Assembly: GCF_020991455.1 (NCBI RefSeq)
Contig: NZ_JAJMOX010000010.1
Span: 186,001 to 250,000 of the forward strand
Reading direction: 5' to 3'
Length of the DNA: 64,000 nucleotides
DNA from: Flavobacterium sp. JAS
GTDB taxonomy: Bacteria; Bacteroidota; Bacteroidia; Flavobacteriales; Flavobacteriaceae
Position numbers and translations under genes: made by a program
The notes under the pieces: generated by a model
What the model was told of the DNA's origin: nothing
Database searches by the model: none
What the model saw: the letters and a program-made list of their open reading frames with translations, nothing else
Part shown: one piece after another, positions 55,789 through 64,000 of the stretch
How the letters are laid out: every line of letters starts with the position of its first letter
Position numbering within the stretch: the first letter of the stretch is position 1

Positions 55789-57369
55789 ATGAATTTAATA
55801 CCCGAAGAATTTCAGATTAAAACCCTTATAAATCAAGACACTTATCTTGTAAACGGAGAATTAAAACACTGGGCAGGACAAACCACACCTGTTTTTTCTA
55901 CAATTTCATCTACAGAAAAATATACGCCAACTTTACTGGGGTCGATTCCGTTTATGGCAGAGAAAGAAGCTCATGAAGTAGTAGAAGCTGCAAATGCTGC
56001 TTATAATAAAGGACAAGGTTTATGGCCAACTATGAAAGTGGTTGATCGTATTAAATGCATGGAAAATTTTGTAAAGCAAATGAAGCAAACCCGCGAAGAA
56101 GTGGTTAAACTTTTGATGTGGGAAATTGGAAAAAACCTTGGCGATTCGCAAAAAGAATTCGATAGAACAGTAGAATATATTCAGGATACGATTGACAGTT
56201 ATAAAGAATTAAACGGCCGCAGTTCCCATTTTGAAAAAGTACAAGGTGTAAACGCAATGATTCGCCGTGGGCCGCTTGGTGTTGTATTATGCCTTGGACC
56301 TTATAATTATCCTTTAAACGAAACTTTCTCATTATTGATTCCGGCTTTGATCATGGGTAATACCGTAATATTTAAGCCTGCTAAACATGGAGTTTTATGT
56401 ATTTCGCCATTGTTGGAAGCTTTTAGAAGCAGTTTTCCTAAAGGTGTTATCAATATTGTTTACGGTAGAGGCCGCGAAGTAGCTTCTCCTATAATGAAAT
56501 CAGGAAAAATTGATGTTTTGGCATTAATCGGAAACAGTAAATCTGCAATTGCTTTGCAGGATCAGCATCCAAACAAAAACAGATTGCGTTTGATTTTAGG
56601 TTTAGAAGCTAAAAATCCTGCTATTATTTTACCGGATGCCGATTTAGATTTAGCAATTCAGGAATGTATTGCAGGGAGTTTATCGTTCAACGGTCAGCGT
56701 TGTACGGCTTTAAAAGTATTATATGTTCACGAATCTATTGTCGAAGAATTCAACAAACGTTTCTCTGAAAAAGTAGACGGTTTGGTATTTGGAAATCCTT
56801 GGGAAAAAGGAGCTTCATTGACACCGCTTCCAGAGACCGAAAAACCGGCTTATATTCAGGGATTAATTGATGATGCTACTCATAAAGGTGCTAAGATTTT
56901 GAATGAAAAAGGAGGAAAGCATACTGATAATTATATTTTTCCGGCAGTTTTATATCCTGTAAATAAAAAAATGCGTGTGTATCACGAAGAACAATTTGGA
57001 CCAGTAGTACCAATTATTTCTTTCAAAGATATTAATGAACCACTTGAAGAGATGGCCGAATCAAACTACGGACAACAAGTGAGTTTGTTTGGTAAGGACA
57101 TCAAAACTTTGGCACCACTTATTGATGCTTTAGTAAATCTAGTTTGCAGAGTAAACCTCAACAGTTCTTGTCAGAGAGGACCGGATGCATTTCCGTTTAC
57201 AGGCCGTAAAGATTCTGCAGTTGGAACATTAAGTATTCCAGATGCTTTGCGTTCATTTTCAATCCGTACGTTCGTGGCTTCAAAAGATATCGCTTATAAC
57301 AATGAAATTCTGCAAGAGCTATTAAATAGCAAAGAGTCGAATTTTATCAATACCGATTATATTTTGTAA
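55789..57369 (+). CDS. gapN: NADP-dependent glyceraldehyde-3-phosphate dehydrogenase (non-phosphorylating, GapN type)
   Basis: A 526-residue aldehyde dehydrogenase. The catalytic Cys305 is in NGQRCTALK and Glu273 in LGLEAKNPAI. The LGPYNYPLNETFSLLIPALI segment and FNGQRCTALKVLYVHESI are typical of GapN. It oxidises glyceraldehyde 3-phosphate directly to 3-phosphoglycerate, reducing NADP without making ATP. Some uncertainty remains about the exact substrate, since the family includes other NADP-dependent aldehyde dehydrogenases. Single gene after a terminator. Confidence 0.88.
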   Translation: MNLIPEEFQIKTLINQDTYLVNGELKHWAGQTTPVFSTISSTEKYTPTLLGSIPFMAEKEAHEVVEAANAAYNKGQGLWPTMKVVDRIKCMENFVKQMKQTREEVVKLLMWEIGKNLGDSQKEFDRTVEYIQDTIDSYKELNGRSSHFEKVQGVNAMIRRGPLGVVLCLGPYNYPLNETFSLLIPALIMGNTVIFKPAKHGVLCISPLLEAFRSSFPKGVINIVYGRGREVASPIMKSGKIDVLALIGNSKSAIALQDQHPNKNRLRLILGLEAKNPAIILPDADLDLAIQECIAGSLSFNGQRCTALKVLYVHESIVEEFNKRFSEKVDGLVFGNPWEKGASLTPLPETEKPAYIQGLIDDATHKGAKILNEKGGKHTDNYIFPAVLYPVNKKMRVYHEEQFGPVVPIISFKDINEPLEEMAESNYGQQVSLFGKDIKTLAPLIDALVNLVCRVNLNSSCQRGPDAFPFTGRKDSAVGTLSIPDALRSFSIRTFVASKDIAYNNEILQELLNSKESNFINTDYIL

Positions 57370-58027
57370 TTCCGAGGTTATATATTAATTGTAGATGCCG
57401 CCTTTTTCTTTTAGAATTTGGCGGTTTTTTGTTTTAAGTTCTTATCTCGAAGCTCAATGTCATTTAGTTAAGCTTTCTTTTAGCAAATTATGCTTAATCT
57501 TTTTCTCGCAGAGACGCAAAAGCGCTAAGTTTTTTTGCCATTCCCGATAGCTATCGGGATGTACAGATTAAAAAGATTTTGTTTCACGCAGATTTAAAAA
57601 GATTTTAGCAGATTTATTTTAATTATAATCTGTGTAGATCCGCTTAAATCTTTTTAAATCTGCGTGAAAAACTCTTTTTGAAATTCACGCATATTTTAAC
57701 TGCCGCAAAGAAAATGGGGATAAACTTGGTGATTTTGCTCCCAATAACTATCGGGATTGCGAGAGATTTATTCGCCATAGCATTATAGATTTTCTCTTAA
57801 CTTAATGACATTGCCCGAAGCTTCGGCACTGAGATTCTTAGATGCTAAGTTTTTTGTATAATCTTTGTGACTTTTAGTTTGAATTTTAAAGTTAAGTTAT
57901 AATTATTCTTAATTTTATGACGTCGAATTGTAGAAAACAAATATTTTTATAACAAATTGTAACTTTAAATGAGAAAATGCCACTAATTATATATTCGATA
58001 TTAAATCATTAAAATATAAAACCAATT
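57370..58027. repeat. Repeat-filled gap upstream of the M1 peptidase gene
   Basis: 658 bp without a gene. Visible: a perfect 18-bp palindrome TCCCGATAGCTATCGGGA at 57542-57559; perfect 24-bp inverted arms with core CACGCAGATTTAAAAAGATT at 57582-57605 and 57646-57669; scattered words CGCAAAAGCGCTAAG and TGCTAAGTTTT akin to family H and the repeats at 2695. The promoter of the peptidase must lie in the last 120 AT-rich bases. Confidence 0.8.
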
Positions 58028-59899
58028 ATGGAGAAAAAATTATTTCAATTTGTATTTATTGCCTCCTTGTTTTTGGCACAAAATGGCTTTGCACAAGAGC
58101 TTTATATGCCTAGAAACATTAAAGAAGCTTACGCAAAAGGTACGCGTTCGATGGACGGAAAGCCTGGAAAAAATTATTGGCAAAACCATGGAAAATATAC
58201 AATGGATATTTCTGTAGATCCAAAAACAAAACTGGTTAGCGGAACAGAAACTATTGTTTATGAGAATAATAGTAATGACACTTTAAGAAATCTGGCGGTT
58301 CGATTTGTAAATAATCTTCATAAACCGTCTTCGCCAAGAAGCGGAAATGTAAGTGATGATTTTTTAAGTAGTGGATTGACAATTACTTCTTTGAAAATTG
58401 GAGATGACGTTTATAAAGAAGATGCAAAAAGCTGGGGAACAGTTGGGAATGTAAAAATGAAAAAAACAATTTTACCGCATTCTAAAGCTACTATTTATAT
58501 CGATTGGAACTATCCTTTATCGAAAGAGAGTGGAAGAGAAGGACAAATCGATGAAACTACTTTTTTTGTAGCTTATAGTTATCCTCGCGTTTCGGTTTTT
58601 GATGATTATAATATGTGGGACAGATTACCACATACAGATCGTCAGGAATTTTATAATGATTTTAATGATTATAGCTATTCGGTAAAAGCGCCTAAAAACT
58701 ATGTGGTTTATGCCACCGGAGATTTACTAAATCCTGATGAGGTTTTGCAACCGGAATTCTCAGCACGTTTGAAAAAGTCTTATCTTACAGATGAAATCCT
58801 GCATGTCGCAAATGAAACAGAACTAAAAAGCGGAGTAGTTACCAAACAAAACGATTGGAACACCTGGAAGTTTGAAGCCAAAAATATCTCTGATGTTTGT
58901 TTTGGATTAAGTGATCATTATTTATGGGATGCGAGCAGTGTTCTGGTCGATAAAAAAACAAATCGACGTGCAAGCGTTCAGGCGGCTTATGATATCAAAG
59001 GAACTGATTTTGTAAACTCAGTAAAAAACAATCAATATGCATTAGATTTCTTTTCGAATAGTTGGCCGGGGGTTCCGTATCCGTTTTCGAAAATGACAGC
59101 ATTTCAGGGTTTTGCAGATATGGAATATCCTATGATGTGTAATGATTCGCAAACGGGTGATGCGATTTTTGCACAATTGGTTCAGGATCATGAAGTAGCA
59201 CATACTTATTTTCCTTTTTACATGGGAATCAATGAAACCCGTTATGCTTTTATGGATGAAGGCTGGGCAACTACTTTTGAATATTTAATTGGAATTGCAG
59301 AACATGGTAAAGAAGCTGCTGATAAATTCTATAAAGAGTTTAGAGTAAACAATTACATAAATGATCCGTCGACTGAAGAAGATCAGCCAATAATCTCAAT
59401 GTCTACACAAGTTTCAGGTCCCGGTTATGGGAACAATTCATACGGAAAAGCTTCTCTTTCTTATTTAGCGTTAAAAGATATGTTGGGAGATGATTTGTTC
59501 AAAAAATCATTGCACGCTTATATGGACAACTGGAATGGAAAACATCCAATTCCGTGGGATTATTTTAATTCGATCAATACAGCTTCAGGAAAAAATCTGA
59601 ATTGGTTTTTTAATAACTGGTTTTTTACGAATAATTATATTGATCTTTCCGTTAAAAATGTTTCTAAGAATGTAGTTTCTGTAGCAAATACAGGAGGTTT
59701 TGCAATTCCGTTTGATGTAAATATTGTTTACACAGACAATTCAACAGAAACCTTACATCAAACTCCTGAGGTTTGGAAGGCAAATCAAAAGGCAGCGACA
59801 ATTGCTTTAAAAAGTAAAAAAGAAATCAAACAAATAACTTTAGACGGAGGTATTTTTATGGATGTCACGCCTGCAGATAATGCTTGGTCAGCGAAATAA
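58028..59899 (+). CDS. M1 family metallopeptidase
   Basis: A 623-residue secreted or periplasmic aminopeptidase. Residues 1-23 are a signal peptide (LFLAQNGFAQE). The N-terminal beta sandwich is followed by the catalytic domain. The zinc site is HEVAH (388-392) followed after 18 residues by Glu411 in FMDEGWATTFEY, an exact HEXXH-X18-E. The exopeptidase segment reads GFADMEYPMM rather than GAMEN, so the N-terminal-amine recognition motif is not standard. A C-terminal Ig-like region ends the protein. It is a single gene with a terminator at 59916. Confidence 0.94.
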   Translation: MEKKLFQFVFIASLFLAQNGFAQELYMPRNIKEAYAKGTRSMDGKPGKNYWQNHGKYTMDISVDPKTKLVSGTETIVYENNSNDTLRNLAVRFVNNLHKPSSPRSGNVSDDFLSSGLTITSLKIGDDVYKEDAKSWGTVGNVKMKKTILPHSKATIYIDWNYPLSKESGREGQIDETTFFVAYSYPRVSVFDDYNMWDRLPHTDRQEFYNDFNDYSYSVKAPKNYVVYATGDLLNPDEVLQPEFSARLKKSYLTDEILHVANETELKSGVVTKQNDWNTWKFEAKNISDVCFGLSDHYLWDASSVLVDKKTNRRASVQAAYDIKGTDFVNSVKNNQYALDFFSNSWPGVPYPFSKMTAFQGFADMEYPMMCNDSQTGDAIFAQLVQDHEVAHTYFPFYMGINETRYAFMDEGWATTFEYLIGIAEHGKEAADKFYKEFRVNNYINDPSTEEDQPIISMSTQVSGPGYGNNSYGKASLSYLALKDMLGDDLFKKSLHAYMDNWNGKHPIPWDYFNSINTASGKNLNWFFNNWFFTNNYIDLSVKNVSKNVVSVANTGGFAIPFDVNIVYTDNSTETLHQTPEVWKANQKAATIALKSKKEIKQITLDGGIFMDVTPADNAWSAK

Positions 59900-59915
59900 A
59901 AAAACATAACATTAG

Positions 59916-59948
59916 TCGCCTTTTTCTGTTGAGAAAGGCGATTTTTTG
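59916..59948 (+). terminator. Intrinsic terminator of the M1 peptidase gene
   Basis: TCGCCTTT, loop TTCTGTTGAG, AAAGGCGA, then TTTTTT. It begins 17 bp after the stop codon. Confidence 0.92.
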
Positions 59949-60004
59949 TATGAGATAAATTGCTATTTAAGTTTTATTAACGAGTCAAAAACAAATTAAA
60001 TAAA

Positions 60005-61261
60005 ATGGATTGTTTAAAAAGTGGTTTTAGAAAAAGGATATTGTTCTTCAGCTTTTTCATGTTGCTGACGACTTTTGCATTTGCTCAGAATAAAACCAAA
60101 ATCGAAATCGGAACGATTGATAGTGTTGCTTCCAAAATTTTAAATGAAAACAGAAAAATTTGGGTTCATCTTCCCAGAAGTGTGCAAAATTCAGGTTTTG
60201 GAAAACAAAAATATCCAGTAGTTTATTTACTTGACGGTGATGCACATTTTAGTTCGGTTGTTGGAATGATCGAACAATTGAGTGAAGTAAACGGAAATAC
60301 AAACTGTCCTGAAATGATCGTTGTGGGAATTACGAATACCAACCGAAATAGAGATTTGACTCCAACACATTCAGAGGTTGATCCTCCGTTTGTGTCTAAA
60401 AGTGTAAGCGATCAATCTGGAGGAGGAGAAAAGTTTGTAGAGTTTATCGAAAAAGAACTGATTCCGTATATTGACAGTAAATATCCAACGGCGCCTTATA
60501 GAACATTAATTGGGCATTCCTTTGGAGGATTGACAGCTATTAATATTTTGACCAATCATACTAATTTATTCAATTCGTATATAGCGATTGATCCAAGTAT
60601 GTGGTGGGATCATCAGAAATTTATAGCTGAGACTGAAAAAAAACTTGCCAATAAAAACCTCGCAAATGTTTCGCTATTTATGGCAGCGGCAAATACGATG
60701 GATGATAATATGAATGTTGTAAAAGTGAGAAGAGATACGACAGTTTTTACAAGACATATCAGGTCAATTTTAGAATTGAATGATTTTTTTGGTAAGAATA
60801 AAAAAAGCAAGCTCAATTATAATTATAAATATTATAATGATGACAATCATGGTTCTGTGCCACTTATTGCAACTTATGATGGTCTTCGTTTTATATTCAA
60901 ATTCAATCAATTAAAGCTTACGGTACCGGAGCAAATTAATTTCAATAAAGCAGTTTTCACTAAAATTGAAAAACACTTTGAAAATGTATCCAAACATTTA
61001 GGTTACACTGTAAGTATTCCTGAAAACACTGTAAATGCTTACGGTTATCAGTCTTTGGGTAAAAAAGATATGGATTTGGCGGGCTATTTGTTCAAATTAA
61101 ATGTTGCTAATTATCCTCAAAGTCCAAATGTGTATGATTCGCTTGGAGATTTTTATGAAGCTAATGGCGATAAGAAAAATGCAATTGCCAGTTATGAAAA
61201 AGTACTGGTTTTGGATAAAAATTTTCCGGAGACAAAAGGAAAATTAGAAAAACTGAAATAA
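60005..61261 (+). CDS. Secreted esterase of the alpha/beta hydrolase fold (Fes/IroE type) with TPR tail
   Basis: A 418-residue protein. A basic leader and hydrophobic segment (ILFFSFFMLLTTFAFAQ) form a signal peptide. The catalytic domain (about 35-300) shows PVVYLLDGDAHF and the nucleophile elbow GHSFGG with Ser172, and a likely catalytic His in DDNHGSVPLIATYDG. The C-terminal 60 residues form tetratricopeptide-like helices (SPNVYDSLGDFYEANGDKKN). Such proteins include enterochelin esterase-like enzymes and other uncharacterised esterases. The ACT-domain gene follows 21 bp later. Confidence 0.93.
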   Translation: MDCLKSGFRKRILFFSFFMLLTTFAFAQNKTKIEIGTIDSVASKILNENRKIWVHLPRSVQNSGFGKQKYPVVYLLDGDAHFSSVVGMIEQLSEVNGNTNCPEMIVVGITNTNRNRDLTPTHSEVDPPFVSKSVSDQSGGGEKFVEFIEKELIPYIDSKYPTAPYRTLIGHSFGGLTAINILTNHTNLFNSYIAIDPSMWWDHQKFIAETEKKLANKNLANVSLFMAAANTMDDNMNVVKVRRDTTVFTRHIRSILELNDFFGKNKKSKLNYNYKYYNDDNHGSVPLIATYDGLRFIFKFNQLKLTVPEQINFNKAVFTKIEKHFENVSKHLGYTVSIPENTVNAYGYQSLGKKDMDLAGYLFKLNVANYPQSPNVYDSLGDFYEANGDKKNAIASYEKVLVLDKNFPETKGKLEKLK

Positions 61262-61282
61262 TTTTATTTAATAAAACTTAAA

Positions 61283-61675
61283 ATGTCGGGAGAAAAAGAT
61301 TTAGAAAAATTACTTAAAAGCATGAAACCGGAGCATAATTTAGGAGATTATGTTTTTTGTAAAGTCGGGAAATTAGAAAATCTTGATTTGAATGATGTTG
61401 AGATGTTTTTTAAAGAAAAAGAAGCCATTACATTAATTCTTAAAAAGGAAATTGCAGAGCGATTAAATCTGGAGTACTCGGTTGTAATGTCCTGGATAAC
61501 ACTTACCGTTCATTCGTCACTGGAAGCAGTTGGTTTGACCGCGGCATTTTCTAAAGCGCTTTCAGATAATGGAATTAGCTGTAATGTTGTTGCAGCTTTT
61601 TATCACGACCATATTTTTGTTGGTACAAAAGATACAGAAAAAGCAATGGGAATTTTAAATGCATTTTCGAGCTAA
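61283..61675 (+). CDS. ACT domain protein
   Basis: A 130-residue protein made of two ACT-like halves. The first half is DLEKLLKSMKPEHNLGDYVFCKV with a hydrophobic strand; the second is SWITLTVHSSLEAVGLTAAFSKALSDNGISCNVVAAFYHDHIFVG. This is the arrangement of PF10000 (ACT_3) proteins, probably small-molecule sensors with unknown ligand. It is 21 bp downstream of the esterase and ends before a terminator-like hairpin. Confidence 0.88.
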   Translation: MSGEKDLEKLLKSMKPEHNLGDYVFCKVGKLENLDLNDVEMFFKEKEAITLILKKEIAERLNLEYSVVMSWITLTVHSSLEAVGLTAAFSKALSDNGISCNVVAAFYHDHIFVGTKDTEKAMGILNAFSS

Positions 61676-61702
61676 GGTTTATTTCTGACAATAAATATCA
61701 TA

Positions 61703-61737
61703 AAAAAGGGGAATCTGGTTAAATAGATTCCCTTTTT
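61703..61737 (+). terminator. Intrinsic terminator after the ACT-domain gene
   Basis: AAAAAGGGGAATCT, loop GGTTAAAT, AGATTCCCTTTTT. A tidy stem with T-rich tail, 28 bp after the stop codon. Confidence 0.9.
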
Positions 61738-61847
61738 GCATTTTGATAAATGAGAGAATATGTTAAAGTTAGGGAAATACGGGAATCCGTAATTAAATGT
61801 GAGATTAAAAAACTAGGTTTGCAAAAAAATGAAAACCTACTATATTA

Positions 61848-62465
61848 ATGAAAAAGACCTTTACTTTTATTGTTTTATTGCTAACTATTAAAACTTTTGC
61901 ACAGAATAATTCAAAAATTGCATTTCAAAAAAGTAGATATGAACTAGCGGTTTCATGCTATAAAAAAGCTGATTTTAAAAAAGCTATTGATTTGTTTTAT
62001 ATCGCTTCTAAAATTAAACCGGATAATGAAATTGGAATTGAGTCTCTTAAGAAAGTAGATACTCTAAAAACTATTTTAAGAGAAGATATAATGACGCAGG
62101 CACTAGGTACCTGGAAAATGATTGGCGATAAACCGGTTTGGGCAAGCAATCAAACGAGTAATAATCCTGATAAAGTTTCTGATGAGTTTGTAGAAATCAC
62201 TAAAACACAGATTTTGTTTTTCGAAAAAAATAAAAGCACTCAGGAAAAGAAAATTATTAAAACAGAAGATTTGGTTTATTACAACGGCGAAGAATCAGAT
62301 TCTTTGTTTTCGAATATAATCTTATCAGATGGTACGATTTGGAATTGTACAATAAATGAAAGTTCAACGGAATTACACGTAATTAATTTAGCTAAAAAAG
62401 GCGAAAATGGCCTGGAAGAAATTAAGACGAATAATGTGGAGCGATTCTATGTTAGAGTAAAATAA
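61848..62465 (+). CDS. Hypothetical secreted protein, TPR-like then lipocalin-like
   Basis: A 205-residue protein with a signal peptide (MKKTFTFIVLLLTIKTFAQ). Residues 20-60 are TPR-like (RYELAVSCYKKADFKKAIDL FYIASKIKPDNEIGIESLKK, split here at 20). The later part from about residue 80 is beta-rich (LGTWKMIGDKPVWASNQTSN, then EFVEITKTQILFFEKNKST) like lipocalin-type lipoproteins. Function unknown. Convergent with the outer membrane barrel gene; a shared terminator lies between. Confidence 0.82.
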   Translation: MKKTFTFIVLLLTIKTFAQNNSKIAFQKSRYELAVSCYKKADFKKAIDLFYIASKIKPDNEIGIESLKKVDTLKTILREDIMTQALGTWKMIGDKPVWASNQTSNNPDKVSDEFVEITKTQILFFEKNKSTQEKKIIKTEDLVYYNGEESDSLFSNIILSDGTIWNCTINESSTELHVINLAKKGENGLEEIKTNNVERFYVRVK

Positions 62466-62466
62466 T

Positions 62467-62498
62467 AAAAAAGGGAATCAAAATGATTCCCTTTTTTT
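62467..62498. terminator. Bidirectional intrinsic terminator
   Basis: AAAAAAGGGAATCA, loop AAA, TGATTCCCTTTTTTT. It separates the convergent genes ending at 62465 and 62517. Confidence 0.93.
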
Positions 62499-62516
62499 AT
62501 ATAATGAAAGACATTT

Positions 62517-63080
62517 CTATAAGAACTTAAAACCAAGTGAGATATTCGAGACTGCCGTTTTCACTTTTCTGCCCGAAGGATCAAGATCTGTAACGCCTGC
62601 CAGATATCTGTAATCTAAAGTAAGTTTCCATAAATCGACACCAACACCACCAAGAATACTACTGTTGTTTTTCTCAAAATCGATAAAATTAAGATTGTTA
62701 TTTGTTTTTATATCGGAGTAGTTTTTCCAGTTGTATCCGGCAAAAAGACGTACGTTACCAAGTTTTCCTAGAGGAATAATTTTGAAACCAACAATTACTG
62801 TTGCATCTGTTCCTGATAATTCATAATCAGTTTCTCCAATTCCGGTTTGCGAAAGGCTGAATTTTGATTGTGAATATCCAAGTTCACCCTGAGCATAAAA
62901 TAGCAATAAATTTACTCTTGCAAATCCGGCAACTCCCATTGCAGTCCCAGAACTTTTAGAGCTAAAATCATCAGTAAGAGGCGAGGTTATGTTGTAGGAG
63001 ACTTGGGGTCCAAATTGTATTAATTGTGCAAAGCTATTTACACCAATAGACAAAAATGCTGCTAAAAGGAATTTTTTCAT
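62517..63080 (-). CDS. Outer membrane beta-barrel protein
   Basis: A 187-residue protein with a signal peptide (MKKFLLAAFLSIGVNSFAQ) and a small barrel of alternating strands (GPQVSYNITSPLTDDF, VGFKIIPLGKLGNVRLFAGYNWKNY, LTLDYRYLAGVTDL) ending in phenylalanine-leucine (ISLGFKFL), near the C-terminal aromatic usual for outer membrane barrels. It matches the PorT/OmpW-like porin group of Bacteroidota in size, but the function is unknown. Single gene. Confidence 0.9.
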   Translation of the reverse strand: MKKFLLAAFLSIGVNSFAQLIQFGPQVSYNITSPLTDDFSSKSSGTAMGVAGFARVNLLLFYAQGELGYSQSKFSLSQTGIGETDYELSGTDATVIVGFKIIPLGKLGNVRLFAGYNWKNYSDIKTNNNLNFIDFEKNNSSILGGVGVDLWKLTLDYRYLAGVTDLDPSGRKVKTAVSNISLGFKFL

Positions 63081-63276
63081 AGTGGAATTTGTTTTTTAGA
63101 TGACATAAAAATAAATATTATTAATTATAATCGAAAGATTTATCTTATTTTTTTAGCATTAATTCTGGTTTTTATTTTTGTATGTTTTTGATATTGAGTA
63201 AAATGCAGATATTGGTAACGGGAGGAGATTCGATCCTTAAAAAACTTAAATTTGAATACTTCAAAAAAAATTAAAA

Positions 63277-63681
63277 ATGGAAATTAGAGCAATTGAAGCA
63301 TCTCAAACCTGGGAAATCAGACATAAAGTAATGTGGCCCGATCAGCCTATTGAATTTGTGCAATTAGAAGAAGATAATCTTGGATTGCATTTTGGCGTTT
63401 TTGAGCAGGAAAAATTAGTTTCTATAGTTTCTTGTTTTGTAACTGATCAGGAAATGCAATTCCGAAAACTGGCCACTTTAGAGACGTATCAAGGTAAAGG
63501 AATTGCATCTGAATTGTTAAATTATATTTTTGAAATTGCCAAAAAACAAAATTTAAGAAAAATTTGGTGCAATGCAAGAAGCAATAAAAAGTCATTTTAT
63601 GAGAAATTTGGAATGATAGATACACACAAAATTTTCTCTAAAGAAGGACAGGAATTTACGATAATGGAAATTTTACTATAG
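63277..63681 (+). CDS. GNAT family N-acetyltransferase
   Basis: A 134-residue acetyltransferase. The CoA motif is LATLETYQGKGIASELLNYI (about residues 68-87; Q/R-x-x-G-x-A), followed by WCNARSNKKSFYEKFGMIDT. The substrate is unknown. The start is preceded by an AT-rich leader; single gene, divergent from the barrel gene. Confidence 0.93.
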   Translation: MEIRAIEASQTWEIRHKVMWPDQPIEFVQLEEDNLGLHFGVFEQEKLVSIVSCFVTDQEMQFRKLATLETYQGKGIASELLNYIFEIAKKQNLRKIWCNARSNKKSFYEKFGMIDTHKIFSKEGQEFTIMEILL

Positions 63682-63811
63682 AAAAAGAATTGAAATTTAT
63701 CAGAATAAAATATAGAGCCTCAGTTATTTATATTTTTAATGGTTTTCTCTATTTGTTTTTTTACAAATGCTTTAATCTAATTCCATAATGATTAGTTTCT
63801 GCTATTTTAGC

Positions 63812-63867
63812 ATTAAACGATACGTTTAATTATGGAATAAAGAATGTTAAAAAATGAAAACGTTTTC
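63812..63867 (+). promoter_or_regulatory. Palindromic sites upstream of the right-edge gene
   Basis: ATTAAACG-ATA-CGTTTAAT at 63812-63830 is a perfect 8-3-8 palindrome. It is nested with TTCCATAAT at 63781-63789 and ATTATGGAA at 63829-63837. A second perfect palindrome, GAAAACGTTTTC, is at 63856-63867, similar to LacI-family operators. They lie 70-130 bp before the ATG at 63940. Confidence 0.55.
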
Positions 63868-63939
63868 GTTTGTTTTTACATGTTAAGACTTTCTTATTTT
63901 ATTTTTTTTGTTGCAATCTTTTATTACTTTCGCACCCAA

Positions 63940-64000
63940 ATGAGAAAGTTAATAGTATTTTTAGTATTCATGAATTTCCTTCTGCTAGGCGGAGGGCAAT
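63940..64000 (+). CDS. Start of a signal-peptide protein, partial
   Basis: An ATG at 63940 opens a frame MRKLIVFLVFMNFLLLGGGQ that runs off the window. It has the form of a signal peptide: two basic residues then a hydrophobic stretch. A TACTTTCG element (one mismatch to TAnnTTTG) lies about 10-15 bases upstream. The product cannot be named from 20 residues. Confidence 0.65.
   Translation, partial: MRKLIVFLVFMNFLLLGGGQ

Overview
The window reads as a chromosomal segment of a Bacteroidota bacterium, most likely a Flavobacterium close to F. johnsoniae. The basis is the low GC content, AT-rich gaps, Bacteroidota promoters (a -7 element of the form TAnnTTTG), near absence of Shine-Dalgarno sites, and gene content: TonB receptor with a carboxypeptidase-regulatory-like domain, 2TM-domain histidine kinase, DUF2141, pRiA4b-ORF3 protein, four-helix-bundle protein and a flavobacterial-style split trp operon. 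There is no rRNA, tRNA, CRISPR array, transposase or prophage. The genus call is inference.

Layout. 1-10.2 kb: a GAF-type protein running off the left edge (1-1016), an SDR oxidoreductase with a TetR regulator and matching operators (1.2-2.65 kb), a nucleoid-associated protein, a four-helix-bundle gene framed by inverted repeats, HPP and ClC membrane proteins, then a small-enzyme cluster (YciI, acetyltransferase, VOC, hypothetical) and a DinB protein. 10.3-17.8 kb: a TonB receptor, DUF2141 and TPR-like secreted proteins, a LytS-type histidine kinase with a C-terminal 2TM domain, five tandem small 2TM proteins and a LytTR response regulator, all on the + strand. 17.8-21.4 kb: heme A synthase, CCA nucleotidyltransferase, YaaA. 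21.6-26.2 kb: an autoregulated tetR-tolC-emrA-emrB-like efflux operon.

26.5-35.8 kb is the complete trp operon on the - strand, trpE-G-D-C-F-B-A, with four unrelated genes inserted: a lipoprotein, a GNAT, a gamma-glutamylcyclotransferase-like gene and a nitrilase. It is preceded by a leader peptide with three consecutive Trp codons and a terminator/antiterminator, a textbook attenuator. 35.9-39.2 kb: a secreted beta-helix protein and a marR-nitroreductase-yceI operon with a double operator. 39.6-43.5 kb: glycerol operon glpD-glpK-glpF.

43.7-57.4 kb carries dispersed sulfur genes (two YeeE/YedE proteins, persulfide dioxygenase-rhodanese, TauE/SafE, a Crp/Fnr regulator, a single-domain rhodanese) around cydAB, a solitary barstar, a Panacea-domain antitoxin overlapping a two-TM partner, and a GapN-like dehydrogenase. 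58-64 kb: an M1 metallopeptidase, an esterase, an ACT-domain protein, small secreted proteins, a GNAT and the start of a signal-peptide gene at the right edge.

The most striking non-coding property is the density of intergenic repeat families. At least eight are visible, here lettered A-K. Several differ between copies by compensatory changes that keep hairpins intact, and one (F) has a three-part fold with a covarying closing stem. The most notable systems are the trp attenuator, the F-family candidate structured RNA, the candidate Panacea toxin-antitoxin pair, the 2TM array, and the four-helix-bundle gene inside a repeat pair.
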